From contig CM071586.1 in the NCBI GenBank assembly GCA_036426205.1, positions 8,337,569 to 8,401,568 of the forward strand: DNA of 64,000 nucleotides. Direction: 5' to 3'. The stretch's first letter is position 1. Each line of letters begins with the position of its first letter. Shown one piece after another: positions 48,820 through 60,205 of the stretch. This DNA comes from Ascaphus truei (taxonomy: Eukaryota > Chordata > Amphibia > Anura > Ascaphidae). The notes under the pieces are model-generated. The model was not told the DNA's origin. It made no database searches and saw only the letters and a list, made by a program, of their open reading frames with translations. A program made the translations under genes and the position numbers.

Positions 48820-49165
48820 GTGGAAAGGGACCGAGTGTCTATAATGAAAAGGGAGACTTTATTACGTACCAGAGAGATGGGCCCCCAACCTAAACAGATT
48901 CCATTTGTCACTACCTATAACACAGCTAGCTCGACTATAAGCAGACTTATAAGGAAGTACAGGCTTTTGAGAGATGCAGACTTAATACTCAGGAAGGTCA
49001 CTCACATGAGAACCCAGCTGTTGCAGCCTTACTTCTGGCCGGAGGCAGCAGGGGCAGTGGCAGACTTTGGCCACCCCTGGGACGCCTGCCAGCCAGAGGG
49101 TAAAGCGGGTGATTATGTGCAGATGCTCCTGAACCTGTTACCCGGAATGGGGAACATGTTTTAGG
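48820..49165 (+). pseudogene. Penelope-like element fragment (plus strand)
   Basis: A 114-codon frame contains KQIPFVTTYNTASSTISRLI followed by RKYRLL. This is the type of conserved segment found between the RT and endonuclease of Penelope-like elements and related GIY-YIG retroelements. The C-terminal half is Gly/Pro-rich and unrecognised. Confidence 0.45.
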
Positions 49166-49929
49166 AAGTAGCTCAGGCAATGTTCATAGAAAAAAAATAT
49201 TATTACGCGCCTCTAATAAAACCTATACAGAAGAGACTCAACATTGCTGGAATCAATTATCAGTATTTGCTTAGTGTTGCCTAAACCAGAGAGAAAAGGT
49301 TTTCAAATTTATCAAATCAATCCACATATTGTGGATATGTACCAAAAAAACCCCTAAAAGGACCGAAAGAATCATACTTTTAAACCAGAAAAGAGCCCAG
49401 ACCTATTTTAATATTTAACCGTTCAGAGGTAAGAGTTTTCAGCTCATAGATCCAATGGGTCTCTCTTCTGGACAGTTTGTTCATTCTAAATCCAACTCTC
49501 CAATCCCTTTTTGTTCTATACCCATGCAAGATGGACTCTTTGAATCCTGATTGTGCACTTGCTTAAAATGGCTAGAAACACTGACTTAGAGTAATCAAAA
49601 CACTGTTAAGAGTTAATATCGCATCCAGGTAGAACAAATATATTGGGTGCTTTTACCGCAATTTTATGACCCAAAGCTGGGAAGAACATGGCACGGCAGC
49701 CAATATGATTTATAGTCACTGTACCATGTGTCCCTATGACACTTCTTCTGCAATGACCATAGCCAGCATAAAAAGTCAAGGCCATCGCAGTAGACCAGAG
49801 GCCATTCAAGAGGCCACAACGGGTAGCTGAAGAATGAAGACGACTTCAATCAAGAAAAAATAAATAAATATTGACTTCAGAAGAATCTTTAATCAACAGA
49901 GGATCCCGAGCATCATCATTAAGTAGTAG
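49166..49929 (-). pseudogene. Penelope-like GIY-YIG domain remnant and flanks
   Basis: Around 49360-49565 the minus strand reads SILHGYRTKRDWRVGFRMNK, then LSRRETHWIYELKTL and RLNIKIGL. This resembles the C-terminal part of the GIY-YIG endonuclease module of Penelope-like elements, in which R-RE-RWIY-L-TL...GLN is conserved. It is opposite in strand to the fragment at 48820. The rest of this interval shows nothing. Confidence 0.5.
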
Positions 49930-50300
49930 TAGTAGGTTAAAAAAAACACGTCTATTGTGTTCAACCTACGTTAAATTTAGATGACAGATTCTTATCCTAT
50001 AGTTGTATTTCCAGAACATTAATCCAGAGGAAGGCAAACAAAAAAAACCCCAGTGTAACATTACCCAATGATGTATCACAAGGGGAAAACATTCCTTCCC
50101 GACTCCAATAATGGCAGATTACTACCTGGATCAATACTTATTTGGTATATCCGTGCATATCTTTCCTTTCTAAAAAGATGTCCAACCATTTTTAAAAGAT
50201 ATCTATTGTATCTGCCATCACAGTCTCCATGGGTAATGAATTTCACATTTTTAACTATCCTTATTGTAAAGAACAAAACCCTTTCCTTTGTTGCTTGGAA
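49930..50300 (-). mobile_element. CR1 3' end fragment
   Basis: Reverse complement of the CR1 3' region seen at 2300-2690 and 62150-62450, including TTCAACCTACGTTAAATTTA and GATGTCCAACC. It meets a plus-strand CR1 copy at about 50300. Confidence 0.8.
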
Positions 50301-51246
50301 AAATGTGAAAGATAAATGGGCAGTCTTTAAAATATGGTTAAAAAAGCACACTTTAGTGTATACCCTTGGATAATAAATACATTAAAAAAAATAAGTCTCA
50401 CCGATGTGGCTAAATAAACAGGTACAGTAGAAGAGGAAATGGAAAAGCATGCATTTAGATTCTTAAAGTCAGAAGGGACGGGGCATCATATCAGAATTAT
50501 AAGAAATATAACAAAAATTGCAAAAGGGCAATCAAATTAGCCAAAATTGAAAATGAAAAAAGGATTGCAATAGAAAGTAAGATCAACCCTAACAAGTTCT
50601 TTACGTACTGTAATAACATAAAAATGAGAGAATAAAATATAGAACCCTTTCAGTGTGAGATAGGCGGGCAAATAATTGGAGATAAGGAAAAAGCATACAG
50701 TACGTATTAAACAAAGTATTGGCCTCTGTATTTACCATTGAAGAATCAATTGCAATAATAGTGTTAACGAATAATTGTTTAACAAAGGAAGTTCATAGGT
50801 GCTTCATCAAATTAAAGCAAATAAGACATCTGGCCCAGATGGCATACATACAAGAGTCTTAAGGAGCTAGGTTCAGTAATAGTAAAACTATTACAGTTAA
50901 TAATCAAGGATTCCTTTTCCACAGGCTCAGTATTACGAGATTGGGGGTAAAGCAGACGTGGTACCTATATTTAAAAAGGGAGCTAGACTACAACTGGGAA
51001 ATTACAGACCTGTAAGCCTAACACCAATAGTAGGGAAGTTACTTGAAGGTTTAGTATGGGATATATATCAGGAATACCTAACAGAAAACAAAATTATTAG
51101 TAATAGTCTGCATGGATTTATTAAGGATACGTCGTGCGAAACTAACCTTATTATTTTTTGGAGGTGGCAAGTATGAATTTAGACCTGGGTAATGCAGTTG
51201 ATGTGGTCTACTTAGATTTTGCAAAGGCTTTTGAAACGGTTCCACG

Positions 51247-51721
51247 GTGTACATCTGCGTCACCCCAATGGTGTAAGCCAGATAGGGCTCCCCAAGAGCT
51301 GCTCCCTTCTTCACAGGAGCAGCGTGCTAAGGGTTAACATTTGCTTGTACTTTGTGGAGCATAAACCCCACCCACTGGAATGTTAATGAGCCAAGAGGAA
51401 AAATAACTTTATATTCGCAGCTGCATTCATTTTGAACCCCTTCAGTGTACATCTGCGTCGTCCCAAAGGCGGGCAGCCTTTGGCGCAGCCGAAGGGCAGC
51501 TAAAGGGTGTGAGCTGTTTGCTGATGTTAAAGCTTCTATATTTCAATCTGAAACACACCAGGCCTTTATCCCTTGTACCCAATTTTCCAACTCTATTTGT
51601 CCATGAAATGTCTGTGTAACCTCTGTTCTTTTAATGTAACCATGTCAGGGCATACTTGAAAACGAGAGTTAACTCTCAAAGTATTACTTCCTGGTAAAAC
51701 ATTTTTATAAATAAATAAACA
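51247..51721. mobile_element. SINE-like insertion in CR1
   Basis: Interrupts the CR1 frame right after DFAKAFETVP and ends TTACTTCCTGGTAAAACATT plus ATAAA repeats. The same tail type is found near 42557. The phrase GTGTACATCTGCGTC occurs twice (51248, 51437). No box A/B could be assigned with certainty. Confidence 0.55.
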
Positions 51722-52493
51722 CTAGAGGTTAGTATACAAAATATAGCAAATTGGACTCAGTAAAAATATTTGCACCTGAGTTGAAAACTGGTTGAAGGAT
51801 AGACAACATAGTTGTCATAAATGGAACTTTTTCAGGACTGGCTAAAGTTCTGAGTGGAGTACCTCAGGGATCAGTACTGGGATTCCTGCTTTTTAAACTC
51901 ATTTATTAATGATCTTGAGGTTGGTATAATGAGCAAAGACTCCATCTTTGCAGATGGTACTAAATTAGGTAAGGTAGTCTAATCAGACCAGGATGTATTT
52001 TCTCTCCAGAAGGACTTGGTGAGACTGCAAGCTTGGGCAGGTAAATGCAGACGAGGTTTAATAGAGATAAATGTAAGGTTATGCATTTGGAAATAAAGAG
52101 GTGACTTACAAATTAAATTGGGATAAATTAGGGGAATCCTTAATGGAGAATGATTTAGGAGTGCTTATAGACAGCAGGCTTAGCAATAGTGCCCAAAGTC
52201 ATGCAGTAGCTGCAAAGGCAAACACGATCTTATCTTGCAATGGATGACAGGGAAGTAAATGTAATTATGCCCCTTTATAAAGCATTAGTAAGGCCACACC
52301 TTGAAAATGGAGTACAGTTTTGGGCATCACTCCATAGAAAATACATGATGGAACTTGAAAATGAGCAAAGAGCCACCAAATTAATAAAGGGAATGCATAA
52401 CCGGATTTATGAGGAGAGGCCAGCTAAAATTAGATAAATTTACATTAGAAAAGGGGCGTCATCGAGGAGTAGATATGATAACTGTTGTGGTGT

Positions 52494-52890
52494 GCTCAAG
52501 CAGAAGGGGTTTGAGGGGAAGTACATAGGACCCAGCACCTTCCTGGGTGTGTATCCTTCATCTCACCTGAGCTCTAATTAATGAGCTGCACTTTAAAAGG
52601 CAGCACTAACAGCTTCTTGTGCTAATCTGAGCGCATACATACAGACAGCCCAGTGAACGACTGCAAACAGATCAGGGAAAAGCTGCAGGTACAGGCTGTA
52701 AAGTGGGAAAAGAGCTTAGCTCTCCCACGGTTAGTAAGCGACTAAGAGTATTACTCAGCCCTCCCAAAATGTTAGGTCCTTTTGTTTGTTTTCTATTAGG
52801 AGTTAACCCTGTAAATAAACCCATTCACCAAACTCTACGTTTCCTGCCTTTGATCTGGGACTAAAAAACCTGCGGTGTGACAGACATCAC
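52494..52890 (+). mobile_element. Solo-LTR-like insertion in CR1
   Basis: This 397-bp block splits CR1 between GATATGATAACT and ATATACAAATAT; ACT lies on both sides. It contains TTTAAAAGG (TATA-like, 52590s) and AATAAA (52815), then ends GGTGTGACAGACATCAC. Promoter-then-polyA order suggests an LTR. Ends are not exactly defined. Confidence 0.5.
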
Positions 52891-53175
52891 ACTATATACA
52901 AATATATTCATGGACAATACAAGGAGCTTTCAAAAGAACTGTTCATCCCAAGGGCAGTACAGAGGACTCAGGGGCATCCCTCTAGGTTGGAGGAAAGGAG
53001 ATTTCACCACCATCAAAGGAAAGAGCTTTTTAGAGTAAATGTAGTTAATATGTGGAATTCATTACCCATGGAGACTGTGATGGCAGATACAATAGATATG
53101 TTAAAAAAAAAAAGGTTGGACATCTTTTTAGAAAGGAAAGGTATACAGGGATATACCAAATAAGTAAACATGGGA

Positions 53176-53981
53176 AGGATGTTGCCTCTGCCGCCTGCTC
53201 TACGATGAGGATTTCTTTCCCTCTGCCCACTGAGCAGTACGGCGGTTACTTTACCCAACAAGGTCATTCAACATTTTTCACAAGTCAGGCGCCAGGGGGG
53301 TCATTTTAGGTGCATGAGCAACCCCTGGTTTGTCCCCCCTCAGGGACACGTAACTATGTTTTGAGCTACTGTATTGCTCCTTGCTTCCTCTACAGATTAT
53401 ATGTGTGCTTGATTACTATGGGGCATGTGATTTAGGGTATGCAGCTATTTGGAGTGTGCTTTTCCAAGCCTCATACACATTGCTCTTACACTGTATTTAT
53501 GTACTCTATTTTCAGAGATTATTATATATGATTTAGTAGGATTGAGCATTGATATGATTTGATTATCTGGTTATTGCCACTCCTTTGTCATCACAGCCCT
53601 ATCACTGCAGCATATACACTCACTTGTTTTATATACTCAAGGGTACACACTTTTTCAATTGGGACGTCTTGTCCATCTTTGAATTCATTATTAGAGGATT
53701 ATTGTCAAGTTATACGCACAGGGGATCTATGCCTGCTTTTAATTATTCATTGCTTTCTTTTAGACCTTTTGTTCTGTGACAGTTCATTCAATAAAATTTG
53801 TATTTGTATATTGATTTGGTATACTAGAGTGCTATTATTTGGGGCTTCCTTTTTTCTTTTTTCTCACATCATATATATATATATATATGTATATTACATA
53901 CATACATACACACACCAGAATATATGAGTTCTTCAGTATTTGTTGATACCTTTTTTTATTTGGACCAAAAATTTGTATCAT
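53176..53981. other. Unassigned non-coding
   Basis: Between the CR1 end and the hairpin motif at 53982. It has dispersed-repeat character and a (TA) run at 53870-53888. No coding potential recognised. Confidence 0.4.
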
Positions 53982-54020
53982 GGGACAAGCTTTCAAGAGT
54001 TTTCCTCTCTTCCTCAGGTC
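53982..54020 (-). ncRNA. Hammerhead-like motif candidate
   Basis: On the minus strand CTGAGGA is followed by an AGAG...CTCT stem-loop and then GAAAGCTTGTC: the order of a hammerhead core (CUGANGA, stem II, GAAA). Whether it can cleave is unknown. Confidence 0.4.
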
Positions 54021-54059
54021 AAGCAATACCATAAATATATACACACATATACATACTGT

Positions 54060-54345
54060 ACACACTGTGTGTGCGTGTCTATGTATGTGTGCGCATGTTT
54101 GTTTGCGTGTGCGCATGCTTATTTGTGCGTGTATATGTATGCGTGTGCGCATGTTTGTGCGTGTATAAGTGCGTGTGCGCATGTATGTGTGTGCATGTTC
54201 ATGTGCATGTGCGCATGTTCATGTGTGTATATGTGTGCGTGTGCGCATGTATATGTGTGCGTGTGTGTGCATGTATGTGTGCGCATGTGTATGTGTGCGT
54301 GTGCACATGTGTATGTGAGCATGTATACAGTATGCTTGCGTGCAC
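54060..54345. repeat. GTGTGCGCATGTATAT minisatellite
   Basis: About 280 bp of alternating purine/pyrimidine units built on GTGTGCGCATG and GTATATGT. Strong Z-DNA-type composition. Cys/Val- or His/Thr-rich open frames over it are artefacts. Confidence 0.9.
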
Positions 54346-54839
54346 ATATATATCCATATCATACACACACATACATACACACCTAAGCTCCGCATGGCTC
54401 TGTGCCTGCAAAATGTCTCTGTAAAGTGCTATGTAAAACTAGCAGCTCTATACAAGAACAATATATGTTCTCACAACCCAGGGGGAGCATAAAGGAAAAA
54501 AACAATAGAAAAAACACAAACTAAGTGCAGACTGTAGGTTAATTGTTAGCAATGTGCAGTGAAACTTGACTCTTGTGTGCAGCCTACTCACAAGATAGCA
54601 GTAAGTTTAGGGCAGTGACAGGATCTGTGGAATCTGTAATGTTGTACAGGTGAAGTCTGGATACCTCTCACATTCATCAGGTGGATGGGAACATGGAAGA
54701 GTAAAAAGAAATCTCCATGGTGCAGATCAATATAAAAAGGATTACTTTATAATGTAGTTTAAAAATGCGCACTTACAATAACACAATCAAAAACAAGCAT
54801 TTAGCACTGTAACAAGTGACTCAGGAGTGTCAGGGTATG

Positions 54840-55400
54840 GCCACCGCTCACCGCTCACCGCACCGAAGCTGCTTGTCCACTCCACGCTATGGTGATGTTG
54901 GAGTCACCTCCAGGGACAGGCGCGCTCGCCGCACTCCCGTTTACATCCGTTGGAAGGCAGGCTCAATCACCTCGCTGCTGTCAGTCCCCTAGACGCCTGG
55001 TGGATCACCTCCAGTGTCTTTTTCGTGGCGATACGTCACTTCCGGTTTGTGCTGGGTCCCGTCGCATCACTTCCGGCACTGCAGTTTGACAGGCGGCTGG
55101 CAGGGCCAATCCAAACGCTTCCTGGGCGGGTCCTCTCTGCTCCTGCAATCACTGCAGTCTGCATGCCTCCTGTGCAGAGCAGCAATACCGGCTCCCTACC
55201 TGTACCGAAGCTGTGCGCAAGCGAGGAGACTATAGAAAAATAGGGTTGAGGCGGTCACAGCACTTGGAGTCCAGTCAAGGAATGTTGAAGATAAAATCAG
55301 CTTTATTAGAACATGCTGCACATCGCAGAAGACAACATCTGACGCGTTTCGTCTCTGTCCGAGACTTTATCAAAGAGATTTCCTGCACCCGGCCTTATCC
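54840..55400 (-). mobile_element. GC-rich dispersed element with hairpin-GAAACGCG motif
   Basis: Shares ATACGTCACTTCCGGTTT (55032 onward) with the element at 36185. At 55341-55375 the minus strand reads GATAAAGTCTCGGACAGAGAC followed by GAAACGCGTC: a perfect 5-bp GTCTC/GAGAC stem before the GAAAC. Non-coding; probably a non-autonomous retroelement. Confidence 0.5.
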
Positions 55401-55864
55401 TGCAAAACGGGCTCCCCGCTACGGGTGAGTTACATTATCCTTATATGACTTTATCATTTATTTCAATGGTGAGGGGTCATTTCAATCTACATTGTGGACT
55501 TTGGATAACTCCCATTAACCCCTTATATGCTTGACTTTGGCAGCATCAGCTTCTGGGTTCATTCCCTTGTTCTTTGTATCTATTGAGGAGACTATAGAGC
55601 CTGTTAAAAATGCGATATTTACATCAGTTATGCACGTATATGACGATTGCAGTACAGTACATGCATCGATAAGTGCGGATAAGGTAGTGTTTCACTTTAA
55701 GTACATTTTCGCTTTACATACATGCTCCGGTCCCATTGCGTACGCTAATGCGGGGTATGCCTGTATACAGATTTGATTTTAAATGAGTTGTTAATATTTA
55801 ACATTAACTACACAAGTGCAATGGAATAAGGTTTAATTAATTCATTCTGAGCTACTCTCCTTTT

Positions 55865-55891
55865 CTGCTGCTGCTGCTGCTGCTGCTGCTC
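55865..55891. repeat. (CTG)9 trinucleotide repeat
   Basis: Nine uninterrupted CTG units in non-coding sequence. Confidence 0.95.
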
Positions 55892-56189
55892 TGACAATTC
55901 TGTGGGGAAGATCATGTGACCAGGCAATGACTGATACATTTGTGCTCCATGCTCGTACACGGCTGTGGAGGGGGCAGGACTCACAAAGGGGTGTGCCAGA
56001 GCCTGTTACAGAAAAGGAAGGGGTTGTGCCTTTCTAAAGGGTTGCTATAGAAACAAAAATGCTTGTTACATTAGAATACATTAAAAAATGTCTTTCAAAG
56101 TTGTTTTTTAAAAAAAAGAAAATGCTACAAGTATTTTCTCACAGTACAGAACTGATTTATTAAAAAAAAACACAGAAGCAGGATATTGA
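55892..56189. other. Unassigned
   Basis: AT-rich non-coding sequence. No feature recognised. Confidence 0.4.
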
Positions 56190-56375
56190 CTGCACTGCAG
56201 CTTTAACTGATTCATGCTGTTTTGTCATTCTTCCTTTTTCTTTGGTGTACAGTAGGTGTGTGGGGGGGGGGGTTGTTGTCAATGATTATGATTATCATGA
56301 ATGTAAATAAATATTTATTTTATTTTATCAGGAACAAAAAAAAAAAAGATAAAAATAATCATGAATAATACATAA
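56190..56375 (-). repeat. Inverted copy of 39350-39545 repeat
   Basis: Contains TTTTGTCATTCTTCCTTTTT, GGTGTACAGTAGGTGTG and AATGATTATGATTATCATGA, matching the reverse complement of the repeat at 39361-39540. Confidence 0.7.
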
Positions 56376-56429
56376 TGCATAGGGTGACCAGATTTTGAAA
56401 ATGAAAAACCGGGACACATTTTTTTTTTT

Positions 56430-56795
56430 AAATATATATAACAGTTTATTTATTGTAGTACACTTATACTTTACTACCATTAGAGTGTGTGTGTGTGTGT
56501 ACACCTCAATAATCGAACAAAAAAAAAACCCAGATGTGAATGATTCTGAACCCATTAACCAGTGTCTGGATGCCCCCTCTTCACAATTTCTAAAAGCAGC
56601 AATCCCGCCTGGGATCTTACCTGATCCGCAGTCCCTCAAGGTACTATACTGGAGGGGAGGTGTTCCTTACCTGTCTTCCGATGTCTCCCGCGTGAAATTT
56701 GAGTCAGATCTGGAAGAAAGCAGAGTAGGTTACTTCGGTGTAGGTATACGGCAGTTAAGATAAGACAGAGGGTGAGGGAGACAGGGAGGGCGAGG
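56430..56795 (+). repeat. Internal duplication, copy 1 (empty site)
   Basis: The block from ACAGTTTATTTATTGTAG to GATAAGACAGAGGGTGAGGG. It is over 95% similar by eye to 57368-57669 plus 58291-58355. It contains the uninterrupted sequence TACTTCGGTGTAGGTATACG near 56732. Confidence 0.85.
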
Positions 56796-57360
56796 GAGGG
56801 AGACAGGGATGGAGGCAGGGAGGGAGGGCGAGGGAGGGAGGGAGACAGGGAGGGAGGGCGAGGGAGGGAGGGAGGGCGTGGGAGGGAGACAGGGAGGTAG
56901 ACAGGAAGGGAGGGTGAGGGAGGGAGACAGACAGGAAGGGAGGGCGAGGGAGGGTGACAGACAGGAAGGGAGGGTGAGGGAGGGAGACAAACAGGAAGGG
57001 AGGGCGAGGAAGACAGACAGACAGGGAGGGAGGGCGAGGAAGGGAGGGCGAGGGAGGGAGGGAGACAGACAGGAAGGGAGGGCGAGGAAGAAAGACAGAC
57101 AGGGAGGGAGAGGGAGGGAGGGCGAGGGAGGGAGGGTGAGGGAGGGAGACAGTGAGGGAGGGCGAGGGAGGGAGGGAGGGCGAGGGAGGGAGACAGAGAG
57201 GGAGGGTGAGGGAGGGAAATGGCGAGGGAGGGAGACAGGGAGGGAGAGACAGGGAGGGTGAGACAGGGAGGGAGAGACAGGGAGGTAGAGACAGGGAGGG
57301 TGAGACAGGGAGGGAGAGACAGGGAGGGTGAGACAGGGAGGGAGAGACAGGGAGGGTGAG
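56766..57360. repeat. Homopurine minisatellite
   Basis: Units based on GAGGGAGGGAGACAGGGAGG over about 590 bp, almost pure A/G on the plus strand. The open frames here are repeat shadows. Confidence 0.95.
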
Positions 57361-57367
57361 ATATATA

Positions 57368-58355
57368 TATAACAGTTTATTTATTGTAGTACACTTATAC
57401 TTTACTACCATTAGAGTGTGTGTGTGTGTGTACACCTCAATAATCGAATAAAAAAAAACCCAGATGTGAATGATTCTGAACCCATTAACCAGTGTCTGGA
57501 TGCCCCCTCTTCACAATATCTAAAGCAGCAATCCCGCCTGGGATCTTACCTGATCTGCAGTCCCTCAAGGTGCTATACTGGAGGGGAGGTGTTCCTTACC
57601 TGTCTTCCGAGGTCTCCCGTGTGAAATTTGAGTCAGATCTGGAAGAAAGCAGAGTAGGTTACTTCGGTGACAAAGTCCCCAGCGGGACGAAACGCGTCAA
57701 GAAGTTTTTTGAAGCAGTTTGCTTTTACGTGTTATGCACTCATTAAATATAGCCTTTTAGATATTAAGCGTGTGGACTTCCTGATTCATATTCTGACGGC
57801 AGCTGTGCACCGCCTGATTACCCCCTCTGACTACCTTACCTGCATGGGCTGGAGCACGCGACATTACATTCCCGGATCACAGTAACTTCTCTCAGCATTT
57901 GAGTCGGATGCGACGTGTCAAGACTGTGAGTAAATACCCTTTCTTTCCCCGCAGTGGGACTGCTTTCCGTGTGTGACACTGGGTCTGTGAGGGCAGTGGC
58001 GGAGGATCGCGGTGTGTGTTGCCGGTCATAGTCTCCTGGCTGGAGACACGGCGCCGCCGTTTGCATCTATCCTCCTTACCACATGATTACCCCGTCCGGT
58101 GGCTGAGTCACTAACACACTGAGCACATACAGGGATCACATTCACTAATTATGTTCTAAAGTTGGACTCTGAACGGGAGCTTTTATTACGTTATTCATCC
58201 ATTGGATATCTTTTGGATCATTTGTAGTGTCTATGTGTGCACAATTTTGGTAGCATCGGTCATACCTTGAAGCAATTCTGGGACACTTTGTACTTCGGTG
58301 TAGGTATACGGCAGTTAAGATAAGACAGAGGGTGAGGGAGACAGGGAGGGAGGGC
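57368..58355 (+). repeat. Internal duplication, copy 2 (filled site)
   Basis: A second copy of the 56430-56795 block, split by the 57670-58290 insertion. Both halves line up with copy 1. Confidence 0.85.
57670..58290 (+). mobile_element. 621-bp non-coding insertion with hairpin-GAAACGCG at its 5' end
   Basis: Flanked by TACTTCGGTG at 57660-57669 and 58291-58300, a perfect 10-bp target duplication. It opens ACAAAGTCCCCAGCGGGACG followed by AAACGCGTCAAG, i.e. a perfect GTCCC/GGGAC stem before GAAACGCG, and ends GGGACACTTTG. There is an internal AATAAA-like ATTAAA at 57743. It encodes no protein, so it depends on another element for movement. Confidence 0.9.
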
Positions 58356-58990
58356 GAGGGAGGGAGACAGGGAGGGCGAGGGAGGGAGACAGGGAGGGAG
58401 GGCGAGGGAGGGAGACAGGGAGGGAGGGCGACAGGGAGGGAGAGACAGGGAGGGCGAGACAGGGAGGGAGGGCGAGGGAGGGAGAGACAAGGAGGGAGGG
58501 ACGCGAAGCAAGGGAGAAAGGGGGGGAGAGGAAAGGGTACTGAAAGAGGGGATGAAAGGGGGGGGGGGTAGCGAAAAGGGTGGCCGGCAGGGAGGGAGAA
58601 AATGATGGGAGAAAAAGGAGGTGACGGGCAGAGGGACGAGAGGAGAGAGAGAGAAAGGGCGGGAGGTGAGAGGGGAGGGGAGTAAGAGAGCAAGGGTGGG
58701 GAGGGAAGGCGGAGAAAGGGACCGCTCGGGAGAAAGGGGGGGAGAGGAGGGAGGGAGACAGTGGGGGGGAGGGAAGAAAGCGGGGGGGAGGGGAGGAGCA
58801 GGAAGGGTGAGGGAGGGAGGGCAGAGGCGAGACGGAGGTGAGGAGTACAGGGGGAGAGGACAGGGAGGGAGACGGGTGGGAGAGGAGGGAGGACCAGGGA
58901 GGGAGACAGGGTGGGATAGGGCAGGGACGACGGAGGGGGGGAGGTGAAACAGGGGTGGGAGGGAGGACGATACAGGGTGGGAGGGGGAGA
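58321..58990. repeat. Second homopurine minisatellite
   Basis: The same type of G/A tract as 56766-57360, with G-runs up to ten bases near 58560. It forms the right-hand continuation of copy 2. Confidence 0.95.
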
Positions 58991-59084
58991 CAGGGGGCAG
59001 GCACACATACCAGTGGGTGGAACCACCAATGAGTACTAACACACGAACCTATGATAAACACACCTACTACACGCACCGACTTAT

Positions 59085-59627
59085 TCACACACACACACAC
59101 ACCACAGCACCACACACAACAACACACACACCTGACTGATACACACACCCCCATGATAACACCCCCATGATAACCCCCATGATAAACACACACCCCCAGT
59201 GTAACCCACTGAACACCCCCCCACTATACAACAACCACCGCCCCACTGATACACGACACAGAGTGACCCCTACACAGCACAGCCACCTGTACACACACCA
59301 TAACCCTCCACTGTAAGCCAACACCCCCACACCCCCAGGATACACAACACATCCCTACTGTACAACCCCCCCACTGAGACACAACACACACCCCACTGAT
59401 ACACACACATCCCCCCACTGATACACACACCACACCACACCACACCCCCACTGAAACACCCCCCCCCACTGATACACACACACTCCCACTGATACACACA
59501 CACACCCACTGAACACACACACACACACACACACTGATACACACACGCACTGATACACACACCCACTGATACACCCACTTGATACGCAACCCACACCTAC
59601 TGATACACAAAAAACACACCCCCACTG

Positions 59628-59661
<34 letters not shown>

Positions 59662-59895
59662 ATACACCCACCCACACACTGATACACACACACACACTGA
59701 TACACACACACTGATACACACACACACACACACTGATACACCCACCCACTGATACACACACAGATACACACACACACTGATACACATACACAAACACCCA
59801 CTGATACACACACACACACACACACACACAGATACACACACACACAGATACACACACACACACACACACACTGATACACACACACAGATACACCC
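59085..59895. repeat. CACTGATACACACAC minisatellite
   Basis: Dozens of units of CACTGATACACACACA with CA expansions and CCCC-containing variants at the left. Val/Cys/Ser-rich open frames on the minus strand are artefacts. Confidence 0.95.
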
Positions 59896-59999
59896 CGCCT
59901 CCCCTTGCACCGCCCGCGACCGCGCAGCAACCAATGCCCGCCCCCGAGCCCATCTCCCACACCAAGGGGACGGGGGGACGTGAGCGCCGGGTGGCAAAG

Positions 60000-60205
60000 C
60001 TGTGAGCGACGGGGGACAAAGCTGTGAGCGCCGGGGGGGCAAAGGTGGGAGCGAAGATGGGCAAAGGAGGAAGCGCCGGGGGGCAAAGCTGGGAGCGCCG
60101 ATGGGCAAAGGTGGGAGCGCCGGGGGGGCAATGGTGGGAGCGCCGGGGGGGCAATAGTGGGAGCGCCAGGGGGGCAATGGTGGGAGCGCCGGGGGGCAAA
60201 GGTAC
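60000..60205. repeat. 22-bp GC-rich minisatellite
   Basis: About nine units of GGTGGGAGCGCCGGGGGGCA. Adjacent at 60360-60500 are two to three copies of CCGGCCGGCATTCTAAGTCC, a roughly 58-bp unit. Confidence 0.9.

Larger units (their letters stand above)
50301..53175 (+). pseudogene. CR1 retrotransposon, degraded, with two insertions
   Basis: Middle-to-3' CR1 ORF2: VPIFKKGARLQLGNYRPVSL at about 50960, then DFAKAF near 51215. After an insertion comes SGVPQGSVLG-like sequence near 51860, FADGTKLG (normally FADDTKL), and LYKALVRPHLENGVQFWAS near 52270. After a second insertion at 52494-52890 comes the 3' end with KELFIPRAVQR. Many stops; clearly inactive. Confidence 0.85.

Noticed and set aside
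58145..59193. Pro/Ser-rich frames of about 290 residues
   Set aside because: Complement of a homopurine minisatellite in a non-coding element.
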